64,000 bases of DNA, taken from assembly GCA_035772735.1 (NCBI GenBank), contig JASDFA010000001.1, positions 86,329,501-86,393,500 on the forward strand, given 5' to 3'. A program made the position numbers and the translations under genes. Under the pieces are notes generated by a model that was given only the letters and a program-made list of their open reading frames with translations, searched no databases and had not been told where the DNA came from. Below, in pieces: positions 1-9,505 of the stretch. This DNA comes from Datura wrightii (lineage: Eukaryota; Streptophyta; Magnoliopsida; Solanales; Solanaceae). Position 1 is the stretch's first letter. Each line of letters opens with the position of its first letter.

Positions 1-584
1 ATTTTTGTTTTATGTTTTTCCCATCCTTGTAATGGGTTTTCATTATATAATAATTTTAGCTTATCTTGTAATATTTGCATTTTATCAATTGTAAATATTA
101 TCATTTCAATTTTCTGGTCGTTAGTTGTTATGTTTTCTAACTTTTGAGTAATTTTTTCACTTCCTTTAATCCATGGTGTATTTTTTCTTACTTTGTTATT
201 TACTCTTTTTGCTCCTACTTTTTTATTACATGGGGTGGTAAACCACCAATGTGTTTTTGTTATAGTATGTGGGTATAGTTTTTCTAAAAATGGCATTCCT
301 AATAGTATATCTCTATTAGTAAATTCGTAACTGTACATTTCTTCAATTGTTAGTATTTTATCCCATATTTGTATTTTTGTATTTTTGGTTTTGTGTGTTA
401 TCATACTTCCTTCATTATTGAATCCAGTTACAATAAGTGGTGTTTTTAATTTTTCCCATTTATCTTCTGGTAAGCAGTTGTGTTTACACATATTTGCTCC
501 TGCTCCTGTATCTATCATAGGTGTATAATATCTGTTGTAATATCCGTCCACTATTATTTTCATTAGTATATAGATTTTTGTCAT
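1..584 (-). CDS. Caulimovirid protease-reverse transcriptase polyprotein, N-terminal part (runs off left edge)
   Basis: About 194 codons are open from an ATG at 584-582 to the window edge. The N-terminus is an aspartic (retropepsin-like) protease: DTGAGA at residues 25-30 (catalytic Asp25) and a second-half signature ILLGMPFL at about 93-100, followed by a basic linker (CNKKVGAKR). In this family the polyprotein continues into RT and RNase H, which would lie outside the window. The ATG is 4 nt beyond the TGA of the upstream movement-protein ORF, and the frame is closed just above it (TAA at 596-594), so this start is well supported. Such spacing fits termination-reinitiation from a polycistronic pregenomic RNA. 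No stop or frameshift is visible in this part. Confidence 0.82.
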   Translation of the reverse strand, partial: MTKIYILMKIIVDGYYNRYYTPMIDTGAGANMCKHNCLPEDKWEKLKTPLIVTGFNNEGSMITHKTKNTKIQIWDKILTIEEMYSYEFTNRDILLGMPFLEKLYPHTITKTHWWFTTPCNKKVGAKRVNNKVRKNTPWIKGSEKITQKLENITTNDQKIEMIIFTIDKMQILQDKLKLLYNENPLQGWEKHKTK

Positions 585-588
585 TCTT

Positions 589-1860
589 TCATATTAATGT
601 TCTTTTAATGATTACCTTTTTATTTTCGTAATGTATTATTAACTGTCTTTCATCTATGTTATACGGTTTGACTGTTTCCAGCCATTTTATTCCTAAAGTT
701 ATATTGTCTTTTCCTTGATATATTTTAAATTTTATTTTTATTGGTATTCCTCCAATAATTAGTTCTTGTTCTGTACTTTGTTCCATGTTTGTCAATATTC
801 CTGGTAATTCTGTATTTATACCTTCATTTTTTGTAATTTCTTCTTCTTTTATTAGTTCTCTTGTAACATAGCTTTCGTTTTGTCCTGTATCTATTTTTAT
901 TAGGTATTTTCGCTGATTTAATATTCCTGTTATATAGTATTGATAAGGCTGTATTTCATCCATTCTTTGTTCTAATAATCTTGGTTGTATATCATATTCT
1001 ATTCTTCTTGAAGTGCTATTTCTAGATGATGATGGTGTATCATAATTTATTCTTTTTGATGTGCTTAGCCTTTCTTTAACTATTTCTAAATCTTCCTCAA
1101 TATCCATATCTTTGTAGCTATAATCATTATTATCAATAACGTTAACTATTTTGTCAAAAGGATTTTCTATTTTAATTCTTTGAATTTTATTTTTGGCTGT
1201 TATCTTATGTTTTGTAGTTAATACATATAAGTTTTTGCATCTAGCTGTAAATATTTTACTACCTGGTGCCAGTTCTATTCCTGACATTTTCCAGTATAGT
1301 ACTAGTGATTTATCGATATTTCTGTCATCTAATGCTACTGAGTAGTTAACACTTATAATAAACTTAAATTTTTGGTATATTAAATTTCCTCTAACTACAC
1401 TTATTATGCTTTTTTCTATTGGGTGAATAATTCTATCATCTGCCAAGTATAGTTCAATTGGTGTATCTATCCCTTCTCTAAAACATGCTTTTATGAGTAT
1501 CTCTGTTGCTCCTAGGTGTACGTATTTTATTGGATTTTTAGCTTTTATTTCTTGGATTTCCTTGTTTATTATCTTTTTATTTATTATAGGTATTTTAGCT
1601 TTTCCTTGGGTATATTTGCAGTCTATTATATGTTCTTTTTGGCTTACCACGTAGTATTCTTCTTGTCTTATTTTAAAGAAATTTCTTAGTTTAGGTATTT
1701 CCAAAATTTTGTCTACACTTAAATCTAATTCTTTTCCTTTTATTTGTTCGAACATATTGCTGTCAAATATTATTTTTTGTTCTGAGCTTTCTTTATCTTG
1801 ATATTCTTCTTTACTTATAATCCTTACATCCGTTTCAGTCATTATCTGTTTCGTATTCAT
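589..1860 (-). CDS. Caulimovirid movement protein (30K type) with C-terminal retropepsin-like domain
   Basis: 423 aa from an ATG at 1860. Residues about 90-235 match the 30K movement-protein superfamily of caulimovirids, which forms or modifies plasmodesmata: a conserved YVHLGATEILIKACF stretch, then GIDTPIELYLADDRI. The middle (about 240-300) is charged and Ser-rich. From about residue 305 there is a second domain with a retropepsin signature: IKIDTGQNESYV (Asp324) and a late ITLGIKWLETV that parallels the LG motif of the true protease in the next ORF. The ORF overlaps the coat-protein ORF by 26 nt and ends 4 nt before the polymerase ATG. The movement function is assigned by family motif; activity of the protease-like domain is unknown. 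Confidence 0.75.
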   Translation of the reverse strand: MNTKQIMTETDVRIISKEEYQDKESSEQKIIFDSNMFEQIKGKELDLSVDKILEIPKLRNFFKIRQEEYYVVSQKEHIIDCKYTQGKAKIPIINKKIINKEIQEIKAKNPIKYVHLGATEILIKACFREGIDTPIELYLADDRIIHPIEKSIISVVRGNLIYQKFKFIISVNYSVALDDRNIDKSLVLYWKMSGIELAPGSKIFTARCKNLYVLTTKHKITAKNKIQRIKIENPFDKIVNVIDNNDYSYKDMDIEEDLEIVKERLSTSKRINYDTPSSSRNSTSRRIEYDIQPRLLEQRMDEIQPYQYYITGILNQRKYLIKIDTGQNESYVTRELIKEEEITKNEGINTELPGILTNMEQSTEQELIIGGIPIKIKFKIYQGKDNITLGIKWLETVKPYNIDERQLIIHYENKKVIIKRTLI

Positions 1861-3619
1861 TTATCTCATTTTCATTATCTATCTCATTTTCATTATCTGT
1901 TTTTTCGTATTCTGTTAACTCATATATACTATCTTCATCATTTAGATTATAGTCTATATAATCTATTTGTTTATATTTTTCATCTTCGATTATTAATTCT
2001 ACTTCTGAAATTTGTTTTTTATTTACGTTTTTAGGTACTCTACAGTCTCTAGCTAAATGTCCTAATTTGCCACAGTTGTAGCATTTGCATTTTGATATAT
2101 TTTTCTTAGCTCTGTGAGGTCTCTTTTGTTTGTAATTTTTTATATAGTATCTTTTTCTTGGTTTTTTATGCTTGTATTTGGTTCTAAATGGTCTATATTT
2201 TTTAACTCTTTTCTTGTATTTGTATTTATTTGTGCAACCGAATTGTGGTGCTGTTCTAGTTGTACAACATGCTAAGTTTTTTACCAGTATTTTTTCCATT
2301 TTCATGTCTTCCTTATGTTTTTCGCATAATTCCGTAAACCATTTTTGTAGAAATTTTATTCTAGATCCTAGTGTATCTATTAGTCCTGATTCTTGCCAGT
2401 CTTTAGTTATTTTTGAACTAAATGGTTCTGGTAATTTTGTATAGTATAATTTCCTTATTTCTCTGCTTTCTTCATTTGTATATAATCCTTTATAATAATA
2501 TTCTTTAAATGCGCATGTATATTCATCCATATAACTCATTTTACATATACTTAATTTGTTTATTAGATTTCTGTTTAGTTCTTTATCTTTTTGACGTTCT
2601 TCTATTTCGGTAGTCATACTACTAAATTCATTTCTTATTGCCATTTCGTACTTGGTTAATATATCTATAGATGTTGTTGCTGGTTCATTATTAATTTTCT
2701 TATTATTTCTTAATGTTTCCAAACTTTCTGATGATAAATTTTGTAGCCATATTTTTGTTGTTCCTATTAATGTTCGTTCTATGTATCCAGGGGCATCTGC
2801 TATTAGTATTTTGTTATCTATTAACTGTTTTGAAATATATCCTATCCATAGCTGAATTGTTTTATTTGTATCTGCAACACAATCTAAATCTAAGAAATTA
2901 TATTGTTCTATATTTTGTCTAGGTGTCCAGTTTTTATTTAATCTTTTATTCCATAATGTTTTGCTTCTATTTTCCCTTTCGTAAGTATAATAGGTTGGAC
3001 TAGTATTTGGTCTCCTTGGACTTCTAGTTCCTGATGTACTAGGTTTTTCATCTATGTCTTCTACATTTATTTCTATGTTATTTTCTTTTTCTATTAGATT
3101 AGTATAAGTTTCTGATGTTTCTGAATATTGATCTAGGTTTTCTTCATCATTTCGCTCACTTATGTCGTCTATTTCTATTTTAGGCTGATTTTCTACTGCA
3201 CCTGATTCTTCTAATAATATTTTAAATTTTTCTATTTCTTCTGTAAGTCTTAATTCTTCACGTTGTTTTTCTTTTGCTTTTAATTTTTCTTCATATAATT
3301 GTTTAAGTTTTTCTAGTTCTTTTTCTAGCTCTTGGATTCTCGTGTCTTTTTCTTCTTTAATTTGTTGAACTTCCATTTGTGCTTGTTTTTTAATTTTTTC
3401 TATTTCTTTTTTCCTATCTATTTCTTCGTTTTCTTTATTAATTCTTACCATAGCTGTTAAGCTATCTTCTAAGGTTGCCGATTCTTTTTCTAACATCAAA
3501 TATAACTGATCTCCTATCTTTTTAAATCTTCTTCCTAAGTTTGAGTGTACAATTTTTATTTCTGTTCCCTTCTGGCTCATAAATTTTTCTTCTTCTACAG
3601 TATATTCTTCTTTGTTCAT
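1835..3619 (-). CDS. Caulimovirid coat protein with coiled coil and CCHC zinc knuckle
   Basis: 594 aa. Residues about 60-137 form a long charged coiled coil (KEIEKIKKQAQMEVQQIKEE). Acidic and Ser/Thr-rich sequence follows to about 200, then a capsid-like core to about 460. A strongly Lys/Arg-rich tract (about 470-510) precedes a CCHC knuckle CYNCGKLGHLARDC at 513-526, and the tail is very acidic. A basic tract plus zinc knuckle flanked by acidic ends is the usual layout of caulimovirid coat proteins, which bind genomic nucleic acid. The order coat, movement, polymerase resembles cavemo/solendoviruses as I recall them, not caulimovirus itself. The ATG at 3619 overlaps the preceding stop as ATGA. 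The frame is intact. Confidence 0.78.
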   Translation of the reverse strand: MNKEEYTVEEEKFMSQKGTEIKIVHSNLGRRFKKIGDQLYLMLEKESATLEDSLTAMVRINKENEEIDRKKEIEKIKKQAQMEVQQIKEEKDTRIQELEKELEKLKQLYEEKLKAKEKQREELRLTEEIEKFKILLEESGAVENQPKIEIDDISERNDEENLDQYSETSETYTNLIEKENNIEINVEDIDEKPSTSGTRSPRRPNTSPTYYTYERENRSKTLWNKRLNKNWTPRQNIEQYNFLDLDCVADTNKTIQLWIGYISKQLIDNKILIADAPGYIERTLIGTTKIWLQNLSSESLETLRNNKKINNEPATTSIDILTKYEMAIRNEFSSMTTEIEERQKDKELNRNLINKLSICKMSYMDEYTCAFKEYYYKGLYTNEESREIRKLYYTKLPEPFSSKITKDWQESGLIDTLGSRIKFLQKWFTELCEKHKEDMKMEKILVKNLACCTTRTAPQFGCTNKYKYKKRVKKYRPFRTKYKHKKPRKRYYIKNYKQKRPHRAKKNISKCKCYNCGKLGHLARDCRVPKNVNKKQISEVELIIEDEKYKQIDYIDYNLNDEDSIYELTEYEKTDNENEIDNENEINEYETDND

Positions 3620-3834
3620 ATTAATCCGTGTTGTAATTTATATTCTAAGTGTTGTAGTTGTAGCTCTAAATGAAAAATTATTCTCCTTTGTGTTTTTATT
3701 GATATATGGCACACTCCTGCAGCTATATTGTAATTTAACCTTTCTTTTCTAAATTCAATTTCCTCCGTTATTTCATTTATTTTGTTAAGTAATTGTTGCC
3801 TATATTCTTCGTTATTATCAATGTTATTTTTCAT
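3616..3834 (-). CDS. Small caulimovirid ORF of unknown function (fourth of four)
   Basis: 72 aa, starting at an ATG at 3834 and ending in an ATGA overlap with the coat-protein ORF. The composition is Glu/Lys/Leu/Ile-rich and probably helical (NKINEITEEIEFRKERL). I do not recognise a domain. The exact 4-nt overlap with the next gene on both sides suggests translational coupling. It could be a virion-associated or coiled-coil accessory protein, but that is a guess from composition only. Confidence 0.55.
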   Translation of the reverse strand: MKNNIDNNEEYRQQLLNKINEITEEIEFRKERLNYNIAAGVCHISIKTQRRIIFHLELQLQHLEYKLQHGLI

Positions 3835-4031
3835 TTCAGTTTTTTCAGATATTTTATATATTTATATTCTGTTTCTGAAATTATATCTATTAAATATTCA
3901 AGTCTGACATTATTTGTTTTATTTAAGCTTAAAAGTTTATATTCGGGATATAATGTTTTTAACTGATTTTTTAGTTTTTTAGCTTTTTTATAGATATTAC
4001 TTTTCTTTGACTTATTCTGTGTTTTAATCAT
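3831..4031 (-). CDS. Small caulimovirid ORF of unknown function (third of four)
   Basis: 66 aa, very Lys-rich (about 30 percent Lys in the first third: MIKTQNKSKKSNIYKKAKKL), no Cys, no membrane segment. Its stop overlaps the next ATG and its start overlaps the previous stop, both as ATGA. No family recognised. The basic N-terminus could bind nucleic acid, which is inference only. Confidence 0.5.
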   Translation of the reverse strand: MIKTQNKSKKSNIYKKAKKLKNQLKTLYPEYKLLSLNKTNNVRLEYLIDIISETEYKYIKYLKKLK

Positions 4032-4231
4032 TGGTTAAACATTTTATTATAATATTCAATTTTTAATGGTTCTAATTTTTGTAACTCTTTTATACATTCA
4101 AATGCATATTCTAAGTATTCCAGATTACTATCTTTCATATATTCCTTTATATTATCTTGTAATAAAAGCTTTGTTAACCTTATACTTTCTATAGTATCTA
4201 ACCAATATTCCATATATTCATAATTTATCAT
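4028..4231 (-). CDS. Small caulimovirid ORF of unknown function (second of four)
   Basis: 67 aa, rich in Tyr, Glu and Leu (NYEYMEYWLDTIESIR), predicted helical by eye. It ends in an ATGA overlap with the next ORF. Its ATG lies 3 nt beyond the stop of the first small ORF. No recognised domain. Support comes mainly from the regular head-to-tail arrangement. Confidence 0.5.
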   Translation of the reverse strand: MINYEYMEYWLDTIESIRLTKLLLQDNIKEYMKDSNLEYLEYAFECIKELQKLEPLKIEYYNKMFNQ

Positions 4232-4234
4232 TTT

Positions 4235-4438
4235 TTAGTTTAAATCTTTATCTAATTTTCTGATTTCTTCTATAGTCATTTCCGTCCAATCTTGGTTAAT
4301 TAACTTCATAGTTTCTTCTAATTCTATTATCTCTTCTAATATCTGAAACAATAATTTCATTATACATAAGACAAGTAACTCATATCTATGATTTCTATGT
4401 GATAGGTTTGAACTCATTTTATGAATTTTTCTAAACAT
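4235..4438 (-). CDS. Small caulimovirid ORF of unknown function (first of four)
   Basis: 67 aa, the first ORF after the leader. The C-terminal half is acidic and helical (ILEEIIELEETMKLINQD). No recognised domain. It opens the series of tightly packed frames that leads to the coat protein, so it could be the entry point for ribosomes after the leader. Confidence 0.45.
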   Translation of the reverse strand: MFRKIHKMSSNLSHRNHRYELLVLCIMKLLFQILEEIIELEETMKLINQDWTEMTIEEIRKLDKDLN

Positions 4439-4871
4439 AATATTCCCTCTAATCTTCTTTAGGCATTATTCTGAATTATCCAGTTATTACAACGTTATTT
4501 TGAATAGTCTTTTTCGGTCATTACTATGCATTTTCAGCTTCAATCAGTTACCCTAACATCGCCTCAACTCTGTGTACTCCCCTAAAACGGCTCACCTGGC
4601 CTCACCGGTTTCCACCTTAGGATGACATAGTCTGGGCTTACTTACTCTCAGCTTACTAACTACTTACATAGCAAACTTAATCAAGCTTTCATCATAACGA
4701 TGTAACAAGAAGATAATAACAGATAATACTTAGAAGATTATAAGGAATATAGCAGTTTAGTTATTCATAGTTATGAATAAACATACCTCAGTTTGTATCT
4801 TTGCATCATTGCTAGATTTTTCCATTTGGTTTATCTTTTTGGTAGATTTGTTTTTTAGTTTTGATTTTGTA
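4439..4871 (-). other. Caulimovirid leader, noncoding
   Basis: About 430 nt between the primer site and the first small ORF. No long ORF is read on the minus strand. It is AT-rich with a GC-richer patch at about 4555-4640. Caulimovirid leaders commonly fold and carry short uORFs used in ribosome shunting; I did not fold it. A 75-codon frame at 4757-4984 crosses the primer site and is treated as chance. Confidence 0.5.
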
Positions 4872-4883
4872 GCTCTGATACCA
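4872..4883 (-). other. Primer-binding site for initiator tRNA-Met (caulimovirid minus-strand synthesis)
   Basis: The minus strand reads TGGTATCAGAGC, the 12-nt complement of the 3' end of plant initiator tRNA-Met used by all caulimovirids. It lies upstream of the first ORF in the expected orientation. No minus-strand LTR end lies beside it, which argues against it belonging to an LTR retrotransposon. Confidence 0.75.
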
Positions 4884-4952
4884 ATTTGGGGGTAGGTTGC
4901 GGAATTGATAATTGAGAGTGAATATGGGGAATTGCGGAAGGCGGATCTTGCC

Positions 4953-7121
4953 CTTAGCAGTTGGGGATACCACGGGTCATCCAACGACTTATGGTGAGAG
5001 GTGATGACCCATGGTTACCGGTCATTATTTGACTGCTAGAATTTCCAGTGCATTTAATGGATGGTTACCACGACTCATTGGAAGCAACCACAAGTCGTGG
5101 TGAGGCTCGTGGTAAGCAAGTTCAGGTTTGCGAAGGGAGTTGACAATGACAAGGAAGTTCTGGAAGTATGGCTTGAGACAGTGGACCCAATGACTAGATA
5201 CCACGAGTCATGGTATCATGCAACGACTCGTGGGATAAGTCGTTCGCTCGCCCAGGACAGTTTTTCAGAAAATTTTCATTAAGGATATTTTTCGACCTTT
5301 CTATGCTCTAAGGCCCTAAACTATGTCGTTTTATGTATTTTTTTGGGTATAATAAGATAGGTTAAGTCCTTTTTGCTTAAGTCATTCCCATGCATGCAAA
5401 TTAAGAGAATTTTAGAGAGATCAAGCATAGTTTCAATTTTTTTCCCTATCGATTCTCCATTGGGCATTAAAAGAACTCTAGAATCTTATCTTACCTCGGT
5501 ATGTAGGGTTATGAATGGGTGTTTCCGGTTCACACCCATGCTCATTCTCTATCAATTTATGAAAATATATCAAAAATCTCATGGGATTTTGAATTCAATA
5601 TGTGAAAATCTAATGATTTACTAATGGACAATTATGATTTGTGAATTACATCATATTCCATGGATTTTGATCAGATTTTACAATTATTTTTTATGATGAA
5701 TTTATTGATCTTAATTTCTACTCAATTAAGCCTAATTATACATGATCTATGATGAATCGATTTATGATCTACATTTCAATTGTTGATATTTACAAACCCA
5801 GCATGATCTATGATTTGAAATATGGATTTATTCAAATACCCAACATAATTTGATGATTTACAAGTTATATGCATGATCTTCAAGTATGCATGGGCCTTAT
5901 GATTTATAAACTATTGATAATGAAAAGCATGTTTTCAAGTTACCCATGTTTATAACCATGTTTTTGAATGAATTGAGTATTGTAAAGCATGGTAAAGTAT
6001 TGGGAAATGCCCGCATGATGAAGAACGATTTACGGTTTATGAAATGGATTCTCATGATTTATCGATTTATGATGTTAGCAGACTAAAGGGCCTTTGATTC
6101 TTGGTTAATCATGTTTTAATGGGGATCAATGAATGATGAATGTTTATTTTAGCCATGAATCTTAACGAATGATGTTATTGATTTACATATGAGCCTAATA
6201 TGCATGTTTTTAGGAGTTATATCTAGCACCGAGCAGTCCGGCATTCAAAGGACTATGCCGGTGTCTCATAACCACATGTCACCGTGGGTTTATAATGATA
6301 CATTACAATAATGATGATCTCCTCTTTTTGTGATATCACATAATGCACGTCCCTCACCTGGCAAGCCAGGGGCAACTCTGCCCACTTGAGTGAGATAGTT
6401 GGGGCATCATGAAAGGTTATACCATGATGGTGTTGATGATGACGAGTCCTTCCATTATTTCGCATGTTTTATGCACTGTTATGTTTATGATATTGGCTCA
6501 AGTGATGATTTCATAAAGTTTCTTTTATGATTCTGATAATGAACGAGTTATCAATGATTTGAAAATCTTGATCCTTACGTTATGTTACGATGTTTATGAT
6601 ACGAGCATGATGTCCCACTCTTATGATGTTTTAAGAATTTTCATGTATTTTAAATTTCTGTTTTACTTACCTTGCATACTCGGTACATTCCACATACTTC
6701 CTATGATGTATCGTTTCATGATACAGGACTTGGCTCTCAGGCTCATCCTTATCCTTAGACCATCTCAGGATTATTATTAGCTTTGTTGGTGAGTCCTCAT
6801 GTAGCGAGGGCCATTTGACTAGATATTTATGTTATTCTATGTTTAAGTATTTGGTCGGGTTAGTTGGGGGTGTTATCCCATTGACCTATCTTATATAGTA
6901 GAGGCTTTCAGACAGTATGTAGTACTCAGCTTATGTATATATCCAGTGTTTTTGAATGTTATGAGATGTTATGTTATGTTTACATTTCCGCTATATCTTA
7001 TGTTCAGTCTTCCGCTTAAAGTGAACAAAGTTAGATGTATGCTTATGCCATGGGTCGACTTGGGACCTCTCTGGGTTCCTTGTCCGGTGTTACGATCCCT
7101 GTCTACGTTCAGATTGTGACA
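4953..7121 (+). repeat. Element 1 5' LTR, lacking its first ~230 bp
   Basis: Aligns by eye with 43165-43925 and 63769-64000. The part equivalent to 42932-43164 is missing and replaced by caulimovirid sequence. It ends TTGTGACA at 7121, followed by the primer site. The first 300 bp carry repeated ACGACTCGTGG-like words in both orientations, then a TATAATAAG candidate TATA box at 5348-5356. From about 5580 to 6150 it is AT-rich with many ATGATTTA-like micro-repeats. No gene is read in it. Confidence 0.82.
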
Positions 7122-7125
7122 AACT

Positions 7126-7137
7126 TGGTATCAGAGT
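7126..7137 (+). other. Element 1 primer-binding site (tRNA-Met)
   Basis: TGGTATCAGAGT starts 4 nt after the LTR end; it matches the 3' end of initiator tRNA-Met except for the last base. Standard for Tekay-like elements. Confidence 0.75.
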
Positions 7138-7330
7138 AATAGGTTTGAAGTGTCCTAGGGAGTTTGAAAGCTACGTTGAGTACAGTCTTTTTCATGGGTA
7201 TGAAGCGCGCCACACTTATGAAAAAGAGGCTACGAGACGTTTAGGAAATGTTCCCTTCTTTCATGATCTATGTTGTGCGATGAAAAGTCTTTCTATCCTT
7301 CTAGTTTGTGCTATTCACAATGGCAGAATC

Positions 7331-8605
7331 ATGGCTCCTAGAAGAATAAATAGAAGAAGAAATAGAAACGGTGAAGGCCACGAAGATGGCAATGGTCATG
7401 GGCATCAGCAAGCCCCACCTATTCAGGAGCCCCAGACACCAGAGCCAGTTGCCCACACGGAGTTTCGGGCGAATATCTAGATGTTGGTGCAGGCCTTGAT
7501 CGCTCAGGTCAACCAGTAGGCTTTTGCACATATCCCACAGAATGGCAATGCGGCTGCGCCTCAATAGAGATTTCTTGAGGATGAACCCTCCAGAGTACCT
7601 TGGGTCCAAAGTGGATGAGGACCTGCATGAGTTTATTAATGAGATTGTGAAGATCACCCAGGTTATGGGGGTGAATGGGGTTGAATGTGCAGAGTTGGCC
7701 TCATATCAGCTGAAAGGGCTCGCACGCATCTGGTTCAGGCAATGGAGAGACACTAGGGCCACAGGAGCAGAGCCAGTTACTTGGGAGGAGTTTCATATGA
7801 CATTCCTAGATCGATTCTTCCCTCAGGAGATGAGGGAGTTAAAGGCAGCAGAATTTGTGAATTTAAAGCAGGGGAGAATGACAGTACAAGAGTATGCTCT
7901 CGAATTCACTCGTTTGTCAAAATACACCCCCGAGTTAGTGGTTGATCAGAGGACGCGGGTGAGCTGATTCGTTCATGGTGTGGTGGGTTATTTTGACAAA
8001 GATTGCAGGACTGCCATGCTTCATCAGGAGATGGACTTTCCTCATATATTTCTGTACACCCAGCAAATGGAGAAGGCTCATGCAAGGGAGAGGGAGGCAA
8101 AGAGGGCTCGGACAGATAGCCATGGGTTTACACATCAGAGATCTGGCAGTGGTCACCGCCCTCAGTTTCAACAGAGGTCCCTAGCTCCAGAATCATCATC
8201 AGCTAGTGTCCCATCTAGACCCAAGGGTGATCAGAAGATCAGGGCTTTAGGATTGAGGGACCAGAGGGGCACACAGGTGGAGCGTTCCTCCCCAGCCTGC
8301 GGAAGTGCAACAAGAGTCATACCGGGGAGTGTTTGCTCGGCTCAGATATCTGCTATGGGTGTGGTACATCCAGCCACATGCACCGAGCGTGTCCATTTGC
8401 TAGACAAGATGGTGATAGAGGCCATGCACAAACCACCAGAACAGCAACATCTCCAGCACGTTCAGCACTGCAGAGAGCATCTTCTAGTGGGGGTGGCAGA
8501 CAATGCCAAAACAAATTCTATGCCCTCACCTCACGTCAGGAGCAGAAGACTTCAACGGATGTGGTCACTGGTATGTTATGAGTTTTTCATATTGATGTTT
8601 ATGCT
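7331..8605 (+). pseudogene. Element 1 gag (capsid/nucleocapsid), frameshifted
   Basis: Gag starts at an ATG at 7331 (MAPRRINRRRNRNGEG, Arg-rich). The capsid domain is read at about 7560-7967 in another frame (PPEYLGSKVDEDLHEFINE, then LAPIWF-like ARIWFRQWRD and TFLDRFFPQEMR), typical of the retrotransposon gag family. The remainder shifts frame again at about 7980-8330. A CCHC knuckle CYGCGTSSHMHRAC is read near 8350-8395. At least two stops (near 7478 and 7518) and two or more frameshifts break it. Gag would form the virus-like particle in the cytoplasm. Confidence 0.75.
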
Positions 8606-9505
8606 TTGCTAGATCTGGGGGCTACCTTGTCTTTTGTGACTCCTTACATTGCTAGTAGCTTTGGAGTTAGTTCCGAGACTCTGTTAGAACCATTTTCAGT
8701 TTCTACTCCTATTGGTGATTTGGTTGTAGCTAGGCGGGTGTATAGAGGATGCCCAGTCACTATATTGCATAAAGTCACCTCCACAGACCTTGTAGAGTTA
8801 GCCATGACTGACTTTGATATTATTTTTGAAATGGATTGGTTGTATGTGTGTTATGCTTCTGTAAATTATAGAACCCGTGCAATGGAATTCCCTTTTTTGG
8901 GTGAGTTAGTCTTGGAGTGGAAGGGTAGTTCAGTGGTATCTGTAGGTTGATTTATTTCATATCTTAAGGCTAGAAAGATGATTTCTAAGGGTTGCATGTA
9001 TCATTTAGTTAGGGTTAAGGATGTTAAGTCTGGTACCCTGACTATCCAGTTAGTTTCGGTGGTACATGAGTATCTAGAGGTATTTTCAAATGATTTTCCA
9101 GGTGTTCCTCCTAAGAGGAAAATCGATTTTGGTATTGACCTTCTACCCGATTCGCAGCCTATCTCTATTCCTCCTTACAGGATGGCTCCAGCCGAGCTAA
9201 AGGAGTTGAAGGATCAGTTGAAGGACCTGTTAGATAAGAGTTTTATCAGACCGAGTAAGTTTCCATGGGGTGCACCAGTCTTATTTGTTCGGAAGAAGGA
9301 TAGTTTGCTTCGGATGTGCATTGATTATAGGCAATTGAACAAAGTCACCGTTAAGAACAGGTACCTTTTACCCGGGATCTATAATTTGTTTGACCAACTT
9401 CAGGGTGCCAAGTATTTCTCAAAGATAGATCCCAGGTCCGAGTATCATCAGCTTAGGGTTCGGGAGTGTGATATTCCGAATACAGCCTTCAGGACGCGGT
9501 ATGGT
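8606..9505 (+). pseudogene. Element 1 protease and N-terminal reverse transcriptase, cut by element 2
   Basis: The protease shows LDLGATLSFVTP (catalytic Asp) and DFDIIFEMDWL. A TGA at 8948-8950 breaks the linker. RT palm and finger motifs follow: PPYRMAPAELKELKDQL, FPWGAPVLFVRKKD, LRMCIDYRQLNKVTVKN and KIDPRSEYHQLRV (normally KIDLRSGYHQ, so two decayed residues). The frame runs into element 2 after FRTRYG and continues at 22093 with GYYEFVVMSFGLTNAP-type sequence. Confidence 0.8.
9501..9505 (+). repeat. Target-site duplication of element 2, left copy (ATGGT)
   Basis: ATGGT directly before the TG of the element 2 LTR. The same five bases follow its CA end at 22093-22097. Confidence 0.9.

Larger units (their letters stand above)
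1..4950 (-). mobile_element. Endogenous pararetrovirus (Caulimoviridae) segment, 5' half of the genome
   Basis: Order on the minus strand: primer site, leader, four tiny ORFs, coat protein, movement protein, protease-RT start. Every recognised frame is open over about 4 kb, unlike the decayed neighbours. The right end lies about 50-70 nt beyond the primer site and joins the 5' LTR of element 1 between about 4930 and 4953, where alignment with the other LTR of element 1 begins. The left end, RT, RNase H and any transactivator lie outside the window. The genus is uncertain; the gene order fits a cavemo/solendovirus-like virus but the four small ORFs do not match a genus I know. Confidence 0.75.

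Noticed and set aside
1798..2922. Hydrophobic plus-strand frames (1798-2034, 2172-2444, 2652-2922) as membrane proteins
   Set aside because: They are antisense shadows of the AT-rich coat and movement protein ORFs; Phe/Leu/Tyr richness follows from Lys/Glu/Ile codons on the other strand.
4872..4883. tRNA-Met primer site read as part of a minus-strand LTR retrotransposon
   Set aside because: No minus-strand LTR end flanks it; the sequence to the right is a plus-strand LTR of element 1, and the ORFs to the left are caulimovirid.
7126..7137. A tRNA gene
   Set aside because: Only the 12-nt complement of a tRNA 3' end is present; no tRNA body. The same holds for the other primer sites.
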